Below, one piece after another: positions 34,237-42,105 of a DNA stretch of 64,000 nucleotides; the first letter of the stretch is position 1, and every line of letters starts with the position of its first letter. This stretch comes from Pseudoramibacter alactolyticus (GTDB lineage Bacteria; Bacillota; Clostridia; Eubacteriales; Eubacteriaceae). The stretch is from assembly GCF_050908235.1 (NCBI RefSeq), contig NZ_CP194340.1, one strand, 5' to 3'. The position numbers and the translations under genes were made by a program. Below the pieces are notes generated by a model, which was given only the letters and a program-made list of their open reading frames with translations, had not been told where the DNA came from and did not search any database.

Positions 34237-36066
34237 TCAGGCCCCACCCAGAAAGGCGGCGATTCTTTTTGCAACCGCCGGGGGATCCAGTGCCAGCTCC
34301 CGGAGCAGGGATTCCGGGGAGCCATGGGCGACAAAGATATCGTCGATCGCGAGGATCAAGGTTCTCGTTGCCGGCGCGTGTTCCGAAAGCCAGGCCGCTG
34401 TCCGTTCACCGAAGCCACCCGCCCGCACGTTGTCCTCCAGGGTGATCACCGGTCCGGTCTGGGCGCATGCTGCCAGCGTTTTTTCGTCCAGGGGTTTTAA
34501 AAAGCGCGCGTTCACCAGTCCGCAGGCAATGCCGTACGTTTGGGCGAGCAGCCGCACGGCTTTTGCCCCGATGGCGTTCATGTGGCCGACGGCCAGAAGG
34601 GTTGCGTCTTTCCCCGCGAGCAGCGGCTCCGAGCGCTGCCCGGCAAAGGGAAGGCTTCGGTCGGCAAAGAGCCGGGATGCAGGCCCCCGCCCGTAGCGGA
34701 TTGCGACGGGGCCGTCGCACGCGTGGATCGCGTAATGCAGCGCCGCTTCGAGCTCCGGGGCGTTTTTTGGCGCGATCACGGTCATATTGGGCATTCCGGA
34801 AAGAAAACCGACGTCAAAAATGCCTTGATGGGTCTCGCCGTCCTGTCCGACGATGCCGGCCCGGTCGATGGCGAAGACTACGTGAAGTTTCTGAAGGCAG
34901 ACATCCTCGAGCACTTGATCGTAGGCCCGCTGAAGAAAAGTCGAATAAATTGCGACGACCGGAATGCGTCCTGCGGCGGCGAGCCCCGCCGCAAAAGTTA
35001 CTCCGTGTTCTTCTGCAATGCCCACGTCAAAGAAGCGCTCAGGAAACCGGCTTGCGAAGGCCTTCAGGCCAGTACCGTCCGCCATGGCCGCCGTGATGGC
35101 CGTGACCGCCGGGGAGGCGGCAGCCTCTGCCATCAGCGCCGAGGCGAAGACATCGGTCCAGGAGGGGCCGCTTTTGGTTTGGCGGGGCACCCCGCTGGGG
35201 ATATCGAAGGGGCCAATGCCGTGAAACCGGTCCGGGTAGCGCTCCGCGGGCGGGTAGCCGCGTCCCTTTTGGGTCAGGGTATGGATGATCACGCAATGGT
35301 CGATGCGCCGGGCGGTCTGCAGCGTCTTCACCAGCTGCGGCACATTGTGGCCGTCTATCGGGCCGAAATAGGTGATGCCAAAATGCGCGAAGCCTGCGCG
35401 GAGGCTGGCGACCGTCGATTCAGCCTCCGTCTGGGCAGCGGCGCGCAGTGAGCTTAAATAATGGGCAAGGCCGCTGATGTTCCGTGAGATTGACATCTCA
35501 TTGTCGTTGAGGATGATGATAAAATTGCGCTTGAGGCGTCCTGCGCAATTCAGCGCCTCGTAAAACATGCCGCTGGTCGAAGAGCCGTCGCCGATCACGG
35601 CCACGACAGCGTCGTCCGACCCTGCCAGTTCGCAGGCGCAGGCCATTCCGAGGCCGGCCGAAACGCTGTTGCCTCCGTGGCCCGTGTCGAAGCAATCGGT
35701 CGGGCTTTCCTTTTTTTTCGGGAAACCGCTCAGTCCGCCGTACTCTCGCAAGGTGTCGAAAGCATCCTTCCGGCCGGTCAGGATTTTATGGACATAGGCC
35801 TGGTGGCCCACGTCCCAAACGATCCGGTCTTTTGCAAAATCAAAGACAAGGTGCAGCGCCATCGTCAGCTCCACCACCCCGAGGTTGGCAGAGAGATGAC
35901 CGCCGTGGGCGCCGACCTTTTCGATCAGGAAGCGGCGGATTTCGGCCGCCAGATCTCCGAGCGCTTCCGGCGGGATGTTTCGGATATCGCCGTTTTTACA
36001 GATCCGCTTGAGCAGCGGTTTTTCCTGCGAATGTGGCTTCGCAGTATCGGTTAATTTCGTTTTCAA
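34237..36066 (-). CDS. dxs: 1-deoxy-D-xylulose-5-phosphate synthase
   Basis: 609 residues of the thiamine-diphosphate enzyme that joins pyruvate and glyceraldehyde 3-phosphate in the MEP isoprenoid pathway. The N-terminal GGHLSANLGVVELTMALH and WDVGHQAYVHKILTGR, the TPP motif GDGSSTSGMFYEALN, and the catalytic glutamate region GIAEEHGVTFAAGLA are intact. The only suitable in-frame start is TTG 36066, with GAGGAAA upstream inside dxr. This makes the two genes overlap by 71 nt, longer than normal; a shorter start (CTG near 36018) cannot be excluded. Confidence 0.95.
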   Translation of the reverse strand: MKTKLTDTAKPHSQEKPLLKRICKNGDIRNIPPEALGDLAAEIRRFLIEKVGAHGGHLSANLGVVELTMALHLVFDFAKDRIVWDVGHQAYVHKILTGRKDAFDTLREYGGLSGFPKKKESPTDCFDTGHGGNSVSAGLGMACACELAGSDDAVVAVIGDGSSTSGMFYEALNCAGRLKRNFIIILNDNEMSISRNISGLAHYLSSLRAAAQTEAESTVASLRAGFAHFGITYFGPIDGHNVPQLVKTLQTARRIDHCVIIHTLTQKGRGYPPAERYPDRFHGIGPFDIPSGVPRQTKSGPSWTDVFASALMAEAAASPAVTAITAAMADGTGLKAFASRFPERFFDVGIAEEHGVTFAAGLAAAGRIPVVAIYSTFLQRAYDQVLEDVCLQKLHVVFAIDRAGIVGQDGETHQGIFDVGFLSGMPNMTVIAPKNAPELEAALHYAIHACDGPVAIRYGRGPASRLFADRSLPFAGQRSEPLLAGKDATLLAVGHMNAIGAKAVRLLAQTYGIACGLVNARFLKPLDEKTLAACAQTGPVITLEDNVRAGGFGERTAAWLSEHAPATRTLILAIDDIFVAHGSPESLLRELALDPPAVAKRIAAFLGGA

Positions 36067-37171
36067 TGTTCACTATTTCCTCAACGGTCGGCTCGGGCAC
36101 GATATGGTGCCGGTCCATGACCTGTTCAATCACGTCATAGATCTCCAGAAAGCGGATCCGGCCTTTCCGGAAGGCCGCGTTCGCCCATTCGTTGGCAGCA
36201 TTCAGCGCACAGGGCATGGATCCCCCCGCGCGAATCGCCCGAACGGCAAGGGGGATCCCCCGGAAGGTGCCGTTGTCCGGAACTGCGAAATCAAGCCTGG
36301 TGAGCGTCTCAAAATCAAGGGGCGCTGCGGGCGAAGGGAGATGGTTCGGCCAGGTGAGAGCGAACTGGATGGGGATGCGCATATCCGAGCTTCCGAGCTG
36401 CGCAAGAATCGATCCGTCCTCATAGGCTACCATCGAGTGGATGACGCTTTGGGGCTGAATGACCACTTGAATGCGGTCGACATCTACGTCGAACAGCCAT
36501 TTCGCCTCGATCACCTCGAGTCCTTTGTTGACCATCGTGGCCGAGTCGATGGTGATCTTCGGTCCCATGGACCAGGTAGGGTGAGCGAGGGCCTCCCTGA
36601 CGGTCACCCGGGCAAGCTCACGCTGGGTCCGGCCGCGGAAGGGACCGCCCGAGGCCGTCAGGTAGATTTTATGGATTTTAGAGTCCGCTTTTCCCTGAAG
36701 GGCCTGAAAAATCGCAGAATGCTCTGAGTCGACCGGAAGAATTTTCACGCCGTGCTGCTCGGCGAGGGGCATGATCACGTGCCCTGCCGTTACACAGGTT
36801 TCTTTATTGGCGAGGGCAATGTCCTTGCCGGCCTCGATGGCTGCCACCGTCGGCCGAAGACCGATCATGCCGACGATCGCCGTCACCACAATGTCCGCCT
36901 GGGGCAGCTGGGCGAGGGCGATCAGTCCTGCCATGCCGGCGATAACGCGGACGCCGGTATCTTTCAGACGCGTCTTTAAAATGGCGGCCTGGTCCTTTTG
37001 GTACACAGCGACAAGGCGCGGCGTAAATTCACGCGCCTGTTTTTCGATCAGGTCAATATTGGATCCGCAGCCGAGCGCCTCCACACGGAAAAGCTCGGGA
37101 TGTTGACGGACAACATCCAGGGTCTGCGTTCCGATCGAGCCCGTGGATCCGAGCACGGATAGTCTTCGCAT
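35996..37171 (-). CDS. dxr: 1-deoxy-D-xylulose-5-phosphate reductoisomerase
   Basis: 391 residues. The NADPH motif LGSTGSIGTQTLDVV is at residues 6-20; LANKETCVTAG, DSEHSAIFQAL and LTASGGPFRG carry the metal and substrate residues of the second MEP-pathway step. ATG 37171 fits the family start exactly, although AAAGGAG lies 12 nt upstream; TTG 37174 is a close alternative. Homology is absent in the Arg/Ser-rich upstream frame, so that was removed. dxr precedes and overlaps dxs, coupling the first two pathway steps. Confidence 0.95.
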   Translation of the reverse strand: MRRLSVLGSTGSIGTQTLDVVRQHPELFRVEALGCGSNIDLIEKQAREFTPRLVAVYQKDQAAILKTRLKDTGVRVIAGMAGLIALAQLPQADIVVTAIVGMIGLRPTVAAIEAGKDIALANKETCVTAGHVIMPLAEQHGVKILPVDSEHSAIFQALQGKADSKIHKIYLTASGGPFRGRTQRELARVTVREALAHPTWSMGPKITIDSATMVNKGLEVIEAKWLFDVDVDRIQVVIQPQSVIHSMVAYEDGSILAQLGSSDMRIPIQFALTWPNHLPSPAAPLDFETLTRLDFAVPDNGTFRGIPLAVRAIRAGGSMPCALNAANEWANAAFRKGRIRFLEIYDVIEQVMDRHHIVPEPTVEEIVNIENEINRYCEATFAGKTAAQADL

Positions 37172-37313
37172 CAAACCGTCATCACTCCTTTGTCTTCGAT
37201 TCGACGGCTTCGGCGATTCGCCGGTTTCTGAGCGCGGCGATCGCCTGGAGCCTCTTTCAGTTTTTTGCCCCGCGTCGGCATTCAAAGATTTTTCGCGTTC
37301 GCGGATTTTAGTC

Positions 37314-37342
37314 ATTATACCATATTCAACCGCTTCTTGAAA
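37314..37342 (-). promoter_or_regulatory. Extended -10 promoter of dxr-dxs
   Basis: On the minus strand TGGTATAAT (TATAAT at 37314-37319 with the TGn extension) is preceded 17 bp upstream by TTTCAA (37337-37342). The leader to dxr would be about 135 nt; no riboswitch was recognised in it. Confidence 0.65.
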
Positions 37343-37390
37343 AATGCGGCCGTGCCGGGGCTTCGGCGGGAGCCGCAATGCGATGCCTCA

Positions 37391-37432
37391 AATAAAAAAG
37401 CGCCGGCCGGCAAAGAGAATGCCGGCCGGCGC
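37391..37432 (-). terminator. Intrinsic terminator of the exonuclease III gene
   Basis: GCGCCGGCCGGCA (37400-37412) and TGCCGGCCGGCGC (37420-37432) form a 13-bp stem. The A-rich stretch 37391-37399 gives the T-tract on the minus strand. Confidence 0.93.
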
Positions 37433-37441
37433 GGCGGGGCA

Positions 37442-38206
37442 TCAGAGGTTCAGCGTCAAGGAAATCGGGCAGTGATCCGAACCCGTCACATCGGTGTGGA
37501 TGGCGGCATCTGCCAGCAGATCCTTTGCGTTGTCGGAGGCAAAAAAATAGTCGATGCGCCAGCCGGCGTTGTTTTTGCGGGCGTTAAAGCGATAGCTCCA
37601 CCAGGAGTAGGTCACCTGTTCGGGATAAAAATAACGATAGGTGTCGATATAACCGCCTGCGAAAAAGTGATCCATCCATTCCCGCTCGATGGGAAGGAAG
37701 CCCGAGCGCTTGGCGTTGGATTTGGGATTTTTCAAATCGATTTCCCGGTGGGCGGTGTTCACGTCGCCGCAGATGATGACTTTTTCACCCCGGGCGACCC
37801 GCTCGTCCACATCGTGCCAGAAGCCGTCGTAAAAATCCATTTTGAACTGCAGGCGTTCGTCACTCTGGGAGCCGTTGGGAAAATAAATATTGTAAAGGGT
37901 GAAGTCCGGATACTCGAGGATGATGGTGCGCCCCTCGTGGTTGAAGCGTTCATCGGAGAGACCGGTGAGGATGCGTTTGGGCTCGCGTTTGTAATAGACT
38001 GCCGTGCCGCTGTAGCCCTTGCGCTCGGCCGGGTTGAAGAAGACGTGGTAGCCTTCGACGTCTTTAAGGGCGTCGGAGAGCTGATCCGGCTCGGCTTTCA
38101 GCTCCTGAATGCCGAGGACATCCGGCTGCTCGCGTTGCAGCCAGTCGACAAAGCCTTTTTTTTCGGCGGCACGAATGCCGTTGACGTTCCAAGAATAGAG
38201 TTTCAT
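37442..38206 (-). CDS. xthA: Exodeoxyribonuclease III / AP endonuclease
   Basis: 254 residues of the Exo III (ExoA/XthA) family, which nicks abasic sites and trims 3' ends in base excision repair. Visible active-site motifs are WNVNGIRA (6-13), GIQELKAE (Glu near 35), YFPNGSQSDERLQFKM, CGDVNTAHREIDL (Asp and Asn), and the final GSDHCPISLTL with the catalytic Asp-His. ATG lies 8 nt after AAGG. Single-gene unit with its own promoter and terminator. Confidence 0.96.
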   Translation of the reverse strand: MKLYSWNVNGIRAAEKKGFVDWLQREQPDVLGIQELKAEPDQLSDALKDVEGYHVFFNPAERKGYSGTAVYYKREPKRILTGLSDERFNHEGRTIILEYPDFTLYNIYFPNGSQSDERLQFKMDFYDGFWHDVDERVARGEKVIICGDVNTAHREIDLKNPKSNAKRSGFLPIEREWMDHFFAGGYIDTYRYFYPEQVTYSWWSYRFNARKNNAGWRIDYFFASDNAKDLLADAAIHTDVTGSDHCPISLTLNL

Positions 38207-38236
38207 TGTGTTACCTTCGCTTTCGTTGTTAGGGCC

Positions 38237-38265
38237 ATTATAAAGGAAGGGCAGAGCCTTGTAAA
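38237..38265 (-). promoter_or_regulatory. Sigma-A promoter of the exonuclease III gene
   Basis: Minus strand TTTACA (38260-38265) and TATAAT (38237-38242), 17 bp apart, ending about 30 nt before the start codon. Confidence 0.75.
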
Positions 38266-38393
38266 GCGGCTGAATCTGTGGATTTTTTTACAGGCTTCTG
38301 CTATACTAAAACCCATTAAGGCGCGGCATCGGACAAGGTGGGCGCATCAAAAATGAGGCGAGGAGGCCGGCGTGACCATCGCCGGGCAGTATC

Positions 38394-39905
38394 ATGAAAT
38401 ATATTATTGCTTTAGACGGGGGAAATACCCAAATCAAGGCTGTCTTGTTCGATCTTCGGGGCGAGGAGATCAACAAGGTGCTGGTGGAAAATGATGTCAT
38501 CGTGAAGGGCGAGTGCCGGGAACTTAACATGCTGGCCTTTTGGGAAAAGGCGGCGGCTGCGGTTTATGCGCTGATGGCGGAGGGCCCGGCCCGGCCGGAG
38601 GATATTGTCGGCATTGGTCTGACGGGGTCGCCGGAGGGGCTTTGGGCCGTCGGGCACGATGGCAAGCCTGTGGGCAATGCCATTTTGGGGATCGATGGCC
38701 GTGCCCGGGAGGAAGCAGCTTATGTGCGGGAGAAAACGCCGGGCATGGGCAAGCTCATCCACCGCAATCTCGGCTGCCCGGTGAACGCCGGAAGTCCGCT
38801 TATGATTCTGCGCTGGCTGCGCAAAAACCGCCTGGATCAATACCGCAGGATTAAAGTGGCGTTGATGGCCAAGGATTGGCTGCGTTATTGTATGACCGGA
38901 CGCATGGTGACGGATTTCTCCGATGGGGTGGCGGCGTTTCTGCGTTTCCCAACCGGACGGATTCCCAGTCAGATGCTCACGGTGCTCGAGCTGCGGGACG
39001 CGGTTGAAAAACTGCCGGGGGTGCTGGATGCCACGGTGATTGCCGGGCGTCTTGGTGAAGATGCCGCGGATCAAATGGGCCTTGCGGCGGGGATCCCCGT
39101 TGCCGTCGGGGCGATGGATATGGTTTCGGCGGCGCTGGGAGTCGGCGCGATCGATCGTGGCGACGTGGCCGTGATTTTGGGAAAGGCGCCGGCGGCCATG
39201 ACGGTCCACGAACGGGAAATTTGCGATCCCACGCGTTATTGGCAGCATTTTCTCTGCCATGTGCACGATGACTGCGCCCTTGAGCTGATGGCGACGCTGG
39301 ATATCGCCGCGAATATCGAGTGGGCTTTGAAAGAACTGACCGGATCGGTGGATTACGCTTTGGCCGATCAATTGGTGGAACAGGCGGCGCCGGGCAGCGG
39401 TGGCGTGGTCTTTTTGCCCTATCTGTCAACACAGCGGGAGCGGGTAGTCCGGGCGCCGAAAAACGCGACGGGCTGTTTCTTCGGAATGACAGAAGCTACG
39501 ACCAAACAGGAAATGCTCCGAGCTGTTTATGAATCGGTGGCGTATGCCCTGCGGGATATCAGCATGGATGCCCGATCTGTCAAACAGATCCGCCTTTCCG
39601 ACGGGGCAGCGGCCGGCGGGCTTTTGCCCAGAATTATTGCCGATGTGATGGATGCGACCGTCGCGGTGGCATCCGGCAGCGCGTTTGCCGCTAAAGGCGC
39701 AGCGATGACCTGCGGCATCGGCCTCGGGATCTATCAGAATTGCGAGGACGCGGTGAAGCGCTGCTGCGGCGCAGCCCATCAGTATCAGCCGCGCCCTAAG
39801 CCCATTTATCAAAGCGGCTTTATGCTCTACCGCGATTTAAGGCGGACCTTTGGGGATTTGTGGCAGGAACGCGAGCGGATGATGCGTCAGATGGAACGCA
39901 CTTGA
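38394..39905 (+). CDS. FGGY-family carbohydrate kinase
   Basis: 503 residues of the FGGY sugar/polyol kinase family. The N-terminal phosphate loop is IIALDGGNTQIKAVLFD (residues 4-20); the C-terminal nucleotide part has VYESVAYALRDI (about 379-390) and SDGAAAGGLLPRIIADVMDA (about 404-423), with the catalytic Asp region GAMDMVSAALG near 240. The Thr usual at LSxGTSA is replaced in VAVILGKAPAAM, a divergence in the glycine loop. The closest look is to xylulokinase/L-xylulose or dehydrogulonate kinases, but the substrate cannot be named. No sugar transporter or isomerase is adjacent. Confidence 0.85.
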   Translation: MKYIIALDGGNTQIKAVLFDLRGEEINKVLVENDVIVKGECRELNMLAFWEKAAAAVYALMAEGPARPEDIVGIGLTGSPEGLWAVGHDGKPVGNAILGIDGRAREEAAYVREKTPGMGKLIHRNLGCPVNAGSPLMILRWLRKNRLDQYRRIKVALMAKDWLRYCMTGRMVTDFSDGVAAFLRFPTGRIPSQMLTVLELRDAVEKLPGVLDATVIAGRLGEDAADQMGLAAGIPVAVGAMDMVSAALGVGAIDRGDVAVILGKAPAAMTVHEREICDPTRYWQHFLCHVHDDCALELMATLDIAANIEWALKELTGSVDYALADQLVEQAAPGSGGVVFLPYLSTQRERVVRAPKNATGCFFGMTEATTKQEMLRAVYESVAYALRDISMDARSVKQIRLSDGAAAGGLLPRIIADVMDATVAVASGSAFAAKGAAMTCGIGLGIYQNCEDAVKRCCGAAHQYQPRPKPIYQSGFMLYRDLRRTFGDLWQERERMMRQMERT

Positions 39906-39931
39906 GCCGGCGTGCGGCATAAAAGTTTCGC

Positions 39932-39959
39932 TTGCACTTTTCTGAAAAATCGCTACAAT
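39932..39959 (+). promoter_or_regulatory. Promoter of pyrG
   Basis: TTGCAC (39932-39937) and TACAAT (39954-39959), spaced 16 bp. The expected start lies near A39966-G39967, so transcripts would begin close to GGCUUAUC. Confidence 0.7.
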
Positions 39960-40002
39960 AGAATTAGGCTTATCAAAAGCGCCGATCATTTGGTTATGAA
40001 GT

Positions 40003-40050
40003 GTCGCTGCAAAAAAAAACCAATTTTTGCAGTGACTTTTTTATTTTTTA
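40003..40050 (+). promoter_or_regulatory. Leader terminator (attenuator) of pyrG
   Basis: GTCGCTGCAAAAA (40003-40015) pairs with TTTTTGCAGTGAC (40024-40036), one G-U pair, then TTTTTTATTTTTT. It lies between the pyrG promoter and its ribosome binding site, so it must be passed for expression. In Bacillus subtilis pyrG is controlled by CTP-dependent G addition and an antiterminator; here the pyrimidine-rich tract for that exact mechanism is not obvious. An A9 run sits in the stem and loop. Confidence 0.75.
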
Positions 40051-40062
40051 AGCGGAGGCATC

Positions 40063-41667
40063 ATGAAAACAAAGTATATTTTCGTTACGGGCGGCGTGGT
40101 TTCATCTTTGGGCAAGGGCATCACGGCGGCGTCCCTGGGACGGCTGCTCAAAATGCGCGGGTTCAAGGTTTCGATTCAGAAATTCGATCCTTACATCAAT
40201 TATGATCCCGGCACCATGAGTCCGTATCAGCACGGAGAAGTTTTTGTGACGGACGACGGCGCCGAAACCGATCTGGACCTCGGACACTATGAGCGCTTCA
40301 TCGACGAAAGCCTCGGGCAATACAGCAATGTGACCACCGGGAAGGTGTATTGGAACGTTATTAACAAGGAACGCCACGGCGATTATCTGGGCGGAACCGT
40401 GCAGGTTATTCCCCACATCACCAACGAAATCAAAGAGAGCGTGCAGAAGGTGGCGGACAGCGACCTTAGCCCCGACGTGGTGATCACGGAAATCGGCGGG
40501 ACGGTCGGCGATATTGAAAGCCAGCCTTTCCTCGAGGCCATTCGCCAGTGCCGGGGGGATCTCGGCGTCGAAAACACCCTTTATATTCACGTGACGCTTC
40601 TGCCCTATCTGCGGATGTCCGGCGAGCTGAAAACCAAGCCGACTCAGCATTCTGTTAAAGAGCTGCGGTCCATCGGGATTCAGCCCGATATCATCGTGCT
40701 GCGCAGCGAACACGAAGTGGAAGAGAGCATGAAGGACAAAATCAGCCTTTTCTGCAATGTGGATAAAAATGCCGTCGTCAGCAATCTCGACGCACCGGAA
40801 CTTTATGAGGTGCCGCTGATGCTCGAGAAGGAAGGGCTGGCGGAGCTCGTGGTAAAAAAACTGAAGATGCCGGAACGCAGGCCCCAGCTGGACGAATGGC
40901 GGGCGCTGGTCAGCCAGGCCAAAAATCTTGAAAACAGGATGTCCGTGGCCATCGTCGGCAAATACGTGGAGCTTCATGATGCCTATCTTTCTGTGGCGGA
41001 AGCCCTGCGCCATGCGGGCATTGCCAATAACGTGGAAGTGAACGTCAAATGGGTGCATTCCGAAGACCTCAATCGGGAAAACGTCGATCGCATTCTCGGC
41101 GATCAGGAGGCGGTGATCGTGCCCGGCGGCTTCGGCAACCGCGGCATTGAGGGCAAGATCGAAGCGATTCGCTACGCCAGAGAAAACGAGCTTCCGTTTT
41201 TAGGGCTTTGTCTCGGGCTGCAATTATCGGTGATCGAATTTGCGCGCAACGTGGCAGGCCTTGCGGGCGCCAACTCCATCGAGCTGGACGAAGCCACTCC
41301 CTATCCGGTGATCTCGCTGATGGAAGAACAAAAGAAAATCCAGAATATGGGCGGCACGATGCGTCTGGGTGCCTATCCTTGTGATTTGAAGGAAGGCACA
41401 CTGGCCCGCAGGGTTTATGGGCAGCCCCATATTGAAGAGCGACATCGCCATCGCTATGAAGTGAACGATGAATACATTCCCCAGTTGGAAGCGGCGGGAC
41501 TGATGTTCTCCGGCTTATCCCCGGATGGCGTGCTGGTTGAAATGGTCGAACTGAAAGACCATCCGTATTTCATTGCGACCCAGGCCCACCCGGAATTTAA
41601 ATCCCGTCCCAATCGGCCGCATCCGCTGTTTGATCAACTCATTGCGACGGCATTGAAAATCAGATAA
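40063..41667 (+). CDS. pyrG: CTP synthase
   Basis: 534 residues, standard length. The synthase domain starts KYIFVTGGVVSSLGKGITAA and includes IQKFDPYINYDPGTMSP and the CTP/UTP loop EIGGTVGDIES. The glutamine amidotransferase domain (about 290-534) has the nucleophile in FLGLCLGLQLSVIEFARN and the His-Glu pair near the end in ATQAHPEFKSRP. Converts UTP, ATP and glutamine to CTP. GCGGAGG precedes the ATG directly after the leader hairpin. Confidence 0.98.
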   Translation: MKTKYIFVTGGVVSSLGKGITAASLGRLLKMRGFKVSIQKFDPYINYDPGTMSPYQHGEVFVTDDGAETDLDLGHYERFIDESLGQYSNVTTGKVYWNVINKERHGDYLGGTVQVIPHITNEIKESVQKVADSDLSPDVVITEIGGTVGDIESQPFLEAIRQCRGDLGVENTLYIHVTLLPYLRMSGELKTKPTQHSVKELRSIGIQPDIIVLRSEHEVEESMKDKISLFCNVDKNAVVSNLDAPELYEVPLMLEKEGLAELVVKKLKMPERRPQLDEWRALVSQAKNLENRMSVAIVGKYVELHDAYLSVAEALRHAGIANNVEVNVKWVHSEDLNRENVDRILGDQEAVIVPGGFGNRGIEGKIEAIRYARENELPFLGLCLGLQLSVIEFARNVAGLAGANSIELDEATPYPVISLMEEQKKIQNMGGTMRLGAYPCDLKEGTLARRVYGQPHIEERHRHRYEVNDEYIPQLEAAGLMFSGLSPDGVLVEMVELKDHPYFIATQAHPEFKSRPNRPHPLFDQLIATALKIR

Positions 41668-41695
41668 ACGACGATTCACCGGGATCGAAGGCTGG

Positions 41696-41727
41696 CAGGC
41701 CGCCGCAAAACGCAGCGGCCTGTTTGC
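41696..41727 (+). terminator. Intrinsic terminator of pyrG
   Basis: CAGGCCGC (41696-41703) and GCGGCCTG (41715-41722) form an 8-bp stem with an 11-nt loop, followed by TTTGCTTG. Short T-tract. Confidence 0.7.
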
Positions 41728-41803
41728 TTGCGGATGGGGCTTTACTCATTACAAAATCTGACAGGCCAATCAGCATTTTGTCACAAGTTTGTTACAAAAA
41801 AAG

Positions 41804-42081
41804 GCTTGACACAAGATGTAGATAACCTGTGAAAATGTGGATAACTTTGGCTGCGCGGGCAAATATCCCGGCGTAAAATCAGGCCATTTGTGGATAAAGC
41901 GTTGGATAACTGTTGAAAATGTGGATAAAATCGGTGAATATCCGAAAAATCGCTGTTTCCAACAAAAAAACAGTTGTGCAAAAAAATGAAGGATAACCGT
42001 GTCCGAATTTGTGGATAAATGTGTATAAAGTGGAAAGAAATTTAAGTCATTTTTCAAGAAAAAGAGCTTGACACAAGATGT
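41804..42081 (+). repeat. 16-bp direct repeat bounding the DnaA-box region
   Basis: GCTTGACACAAGATGT occurs at 41804-41819 and 42066-42081, in the same orientation, enclosing the DnaA-box cluster. The TTGACA inside each copy has no matching -10 at 16-18 bp, so a plain promoter explanation is weak. Confidence 0.85.
41817..42028 (+). other. Cluster of DnaA boxes (origin-like or DnaA-binding region)
   Basis: The nine-base DnaA box (TGTGGATAA, complement of TTATCCACA) occurs perfectly at 41836-41844, 41889-41897, 41920-41928 and 42010-42018, with one mismatch at 41817-41825 and 42020-42028 and a weaker match at 41901-41909. All point the same way. A longer unit, GATAAC followed by GAAAATGTGGATAA, is repeated near 41821 and 41905. 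A/T-rich stretches lie at 41790-41801 and 41964-41990. No coding frame occupies the region between pyrG and nadE. It may be part of oriC or a DnaA-titrating/regulatory cluster. Confidence 0.85.
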
Positions 42082-42105
42082 GGCGTGGATGAAACGGAGG
42101 CATAT

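Noticed and set aside
42068..42096. TTGACA in the direct repeat as the nadE promoter
   Set aside because: No acceptable -10 sequence occurs 16-18 bp downstream, at this copy or at the copy near 41806.
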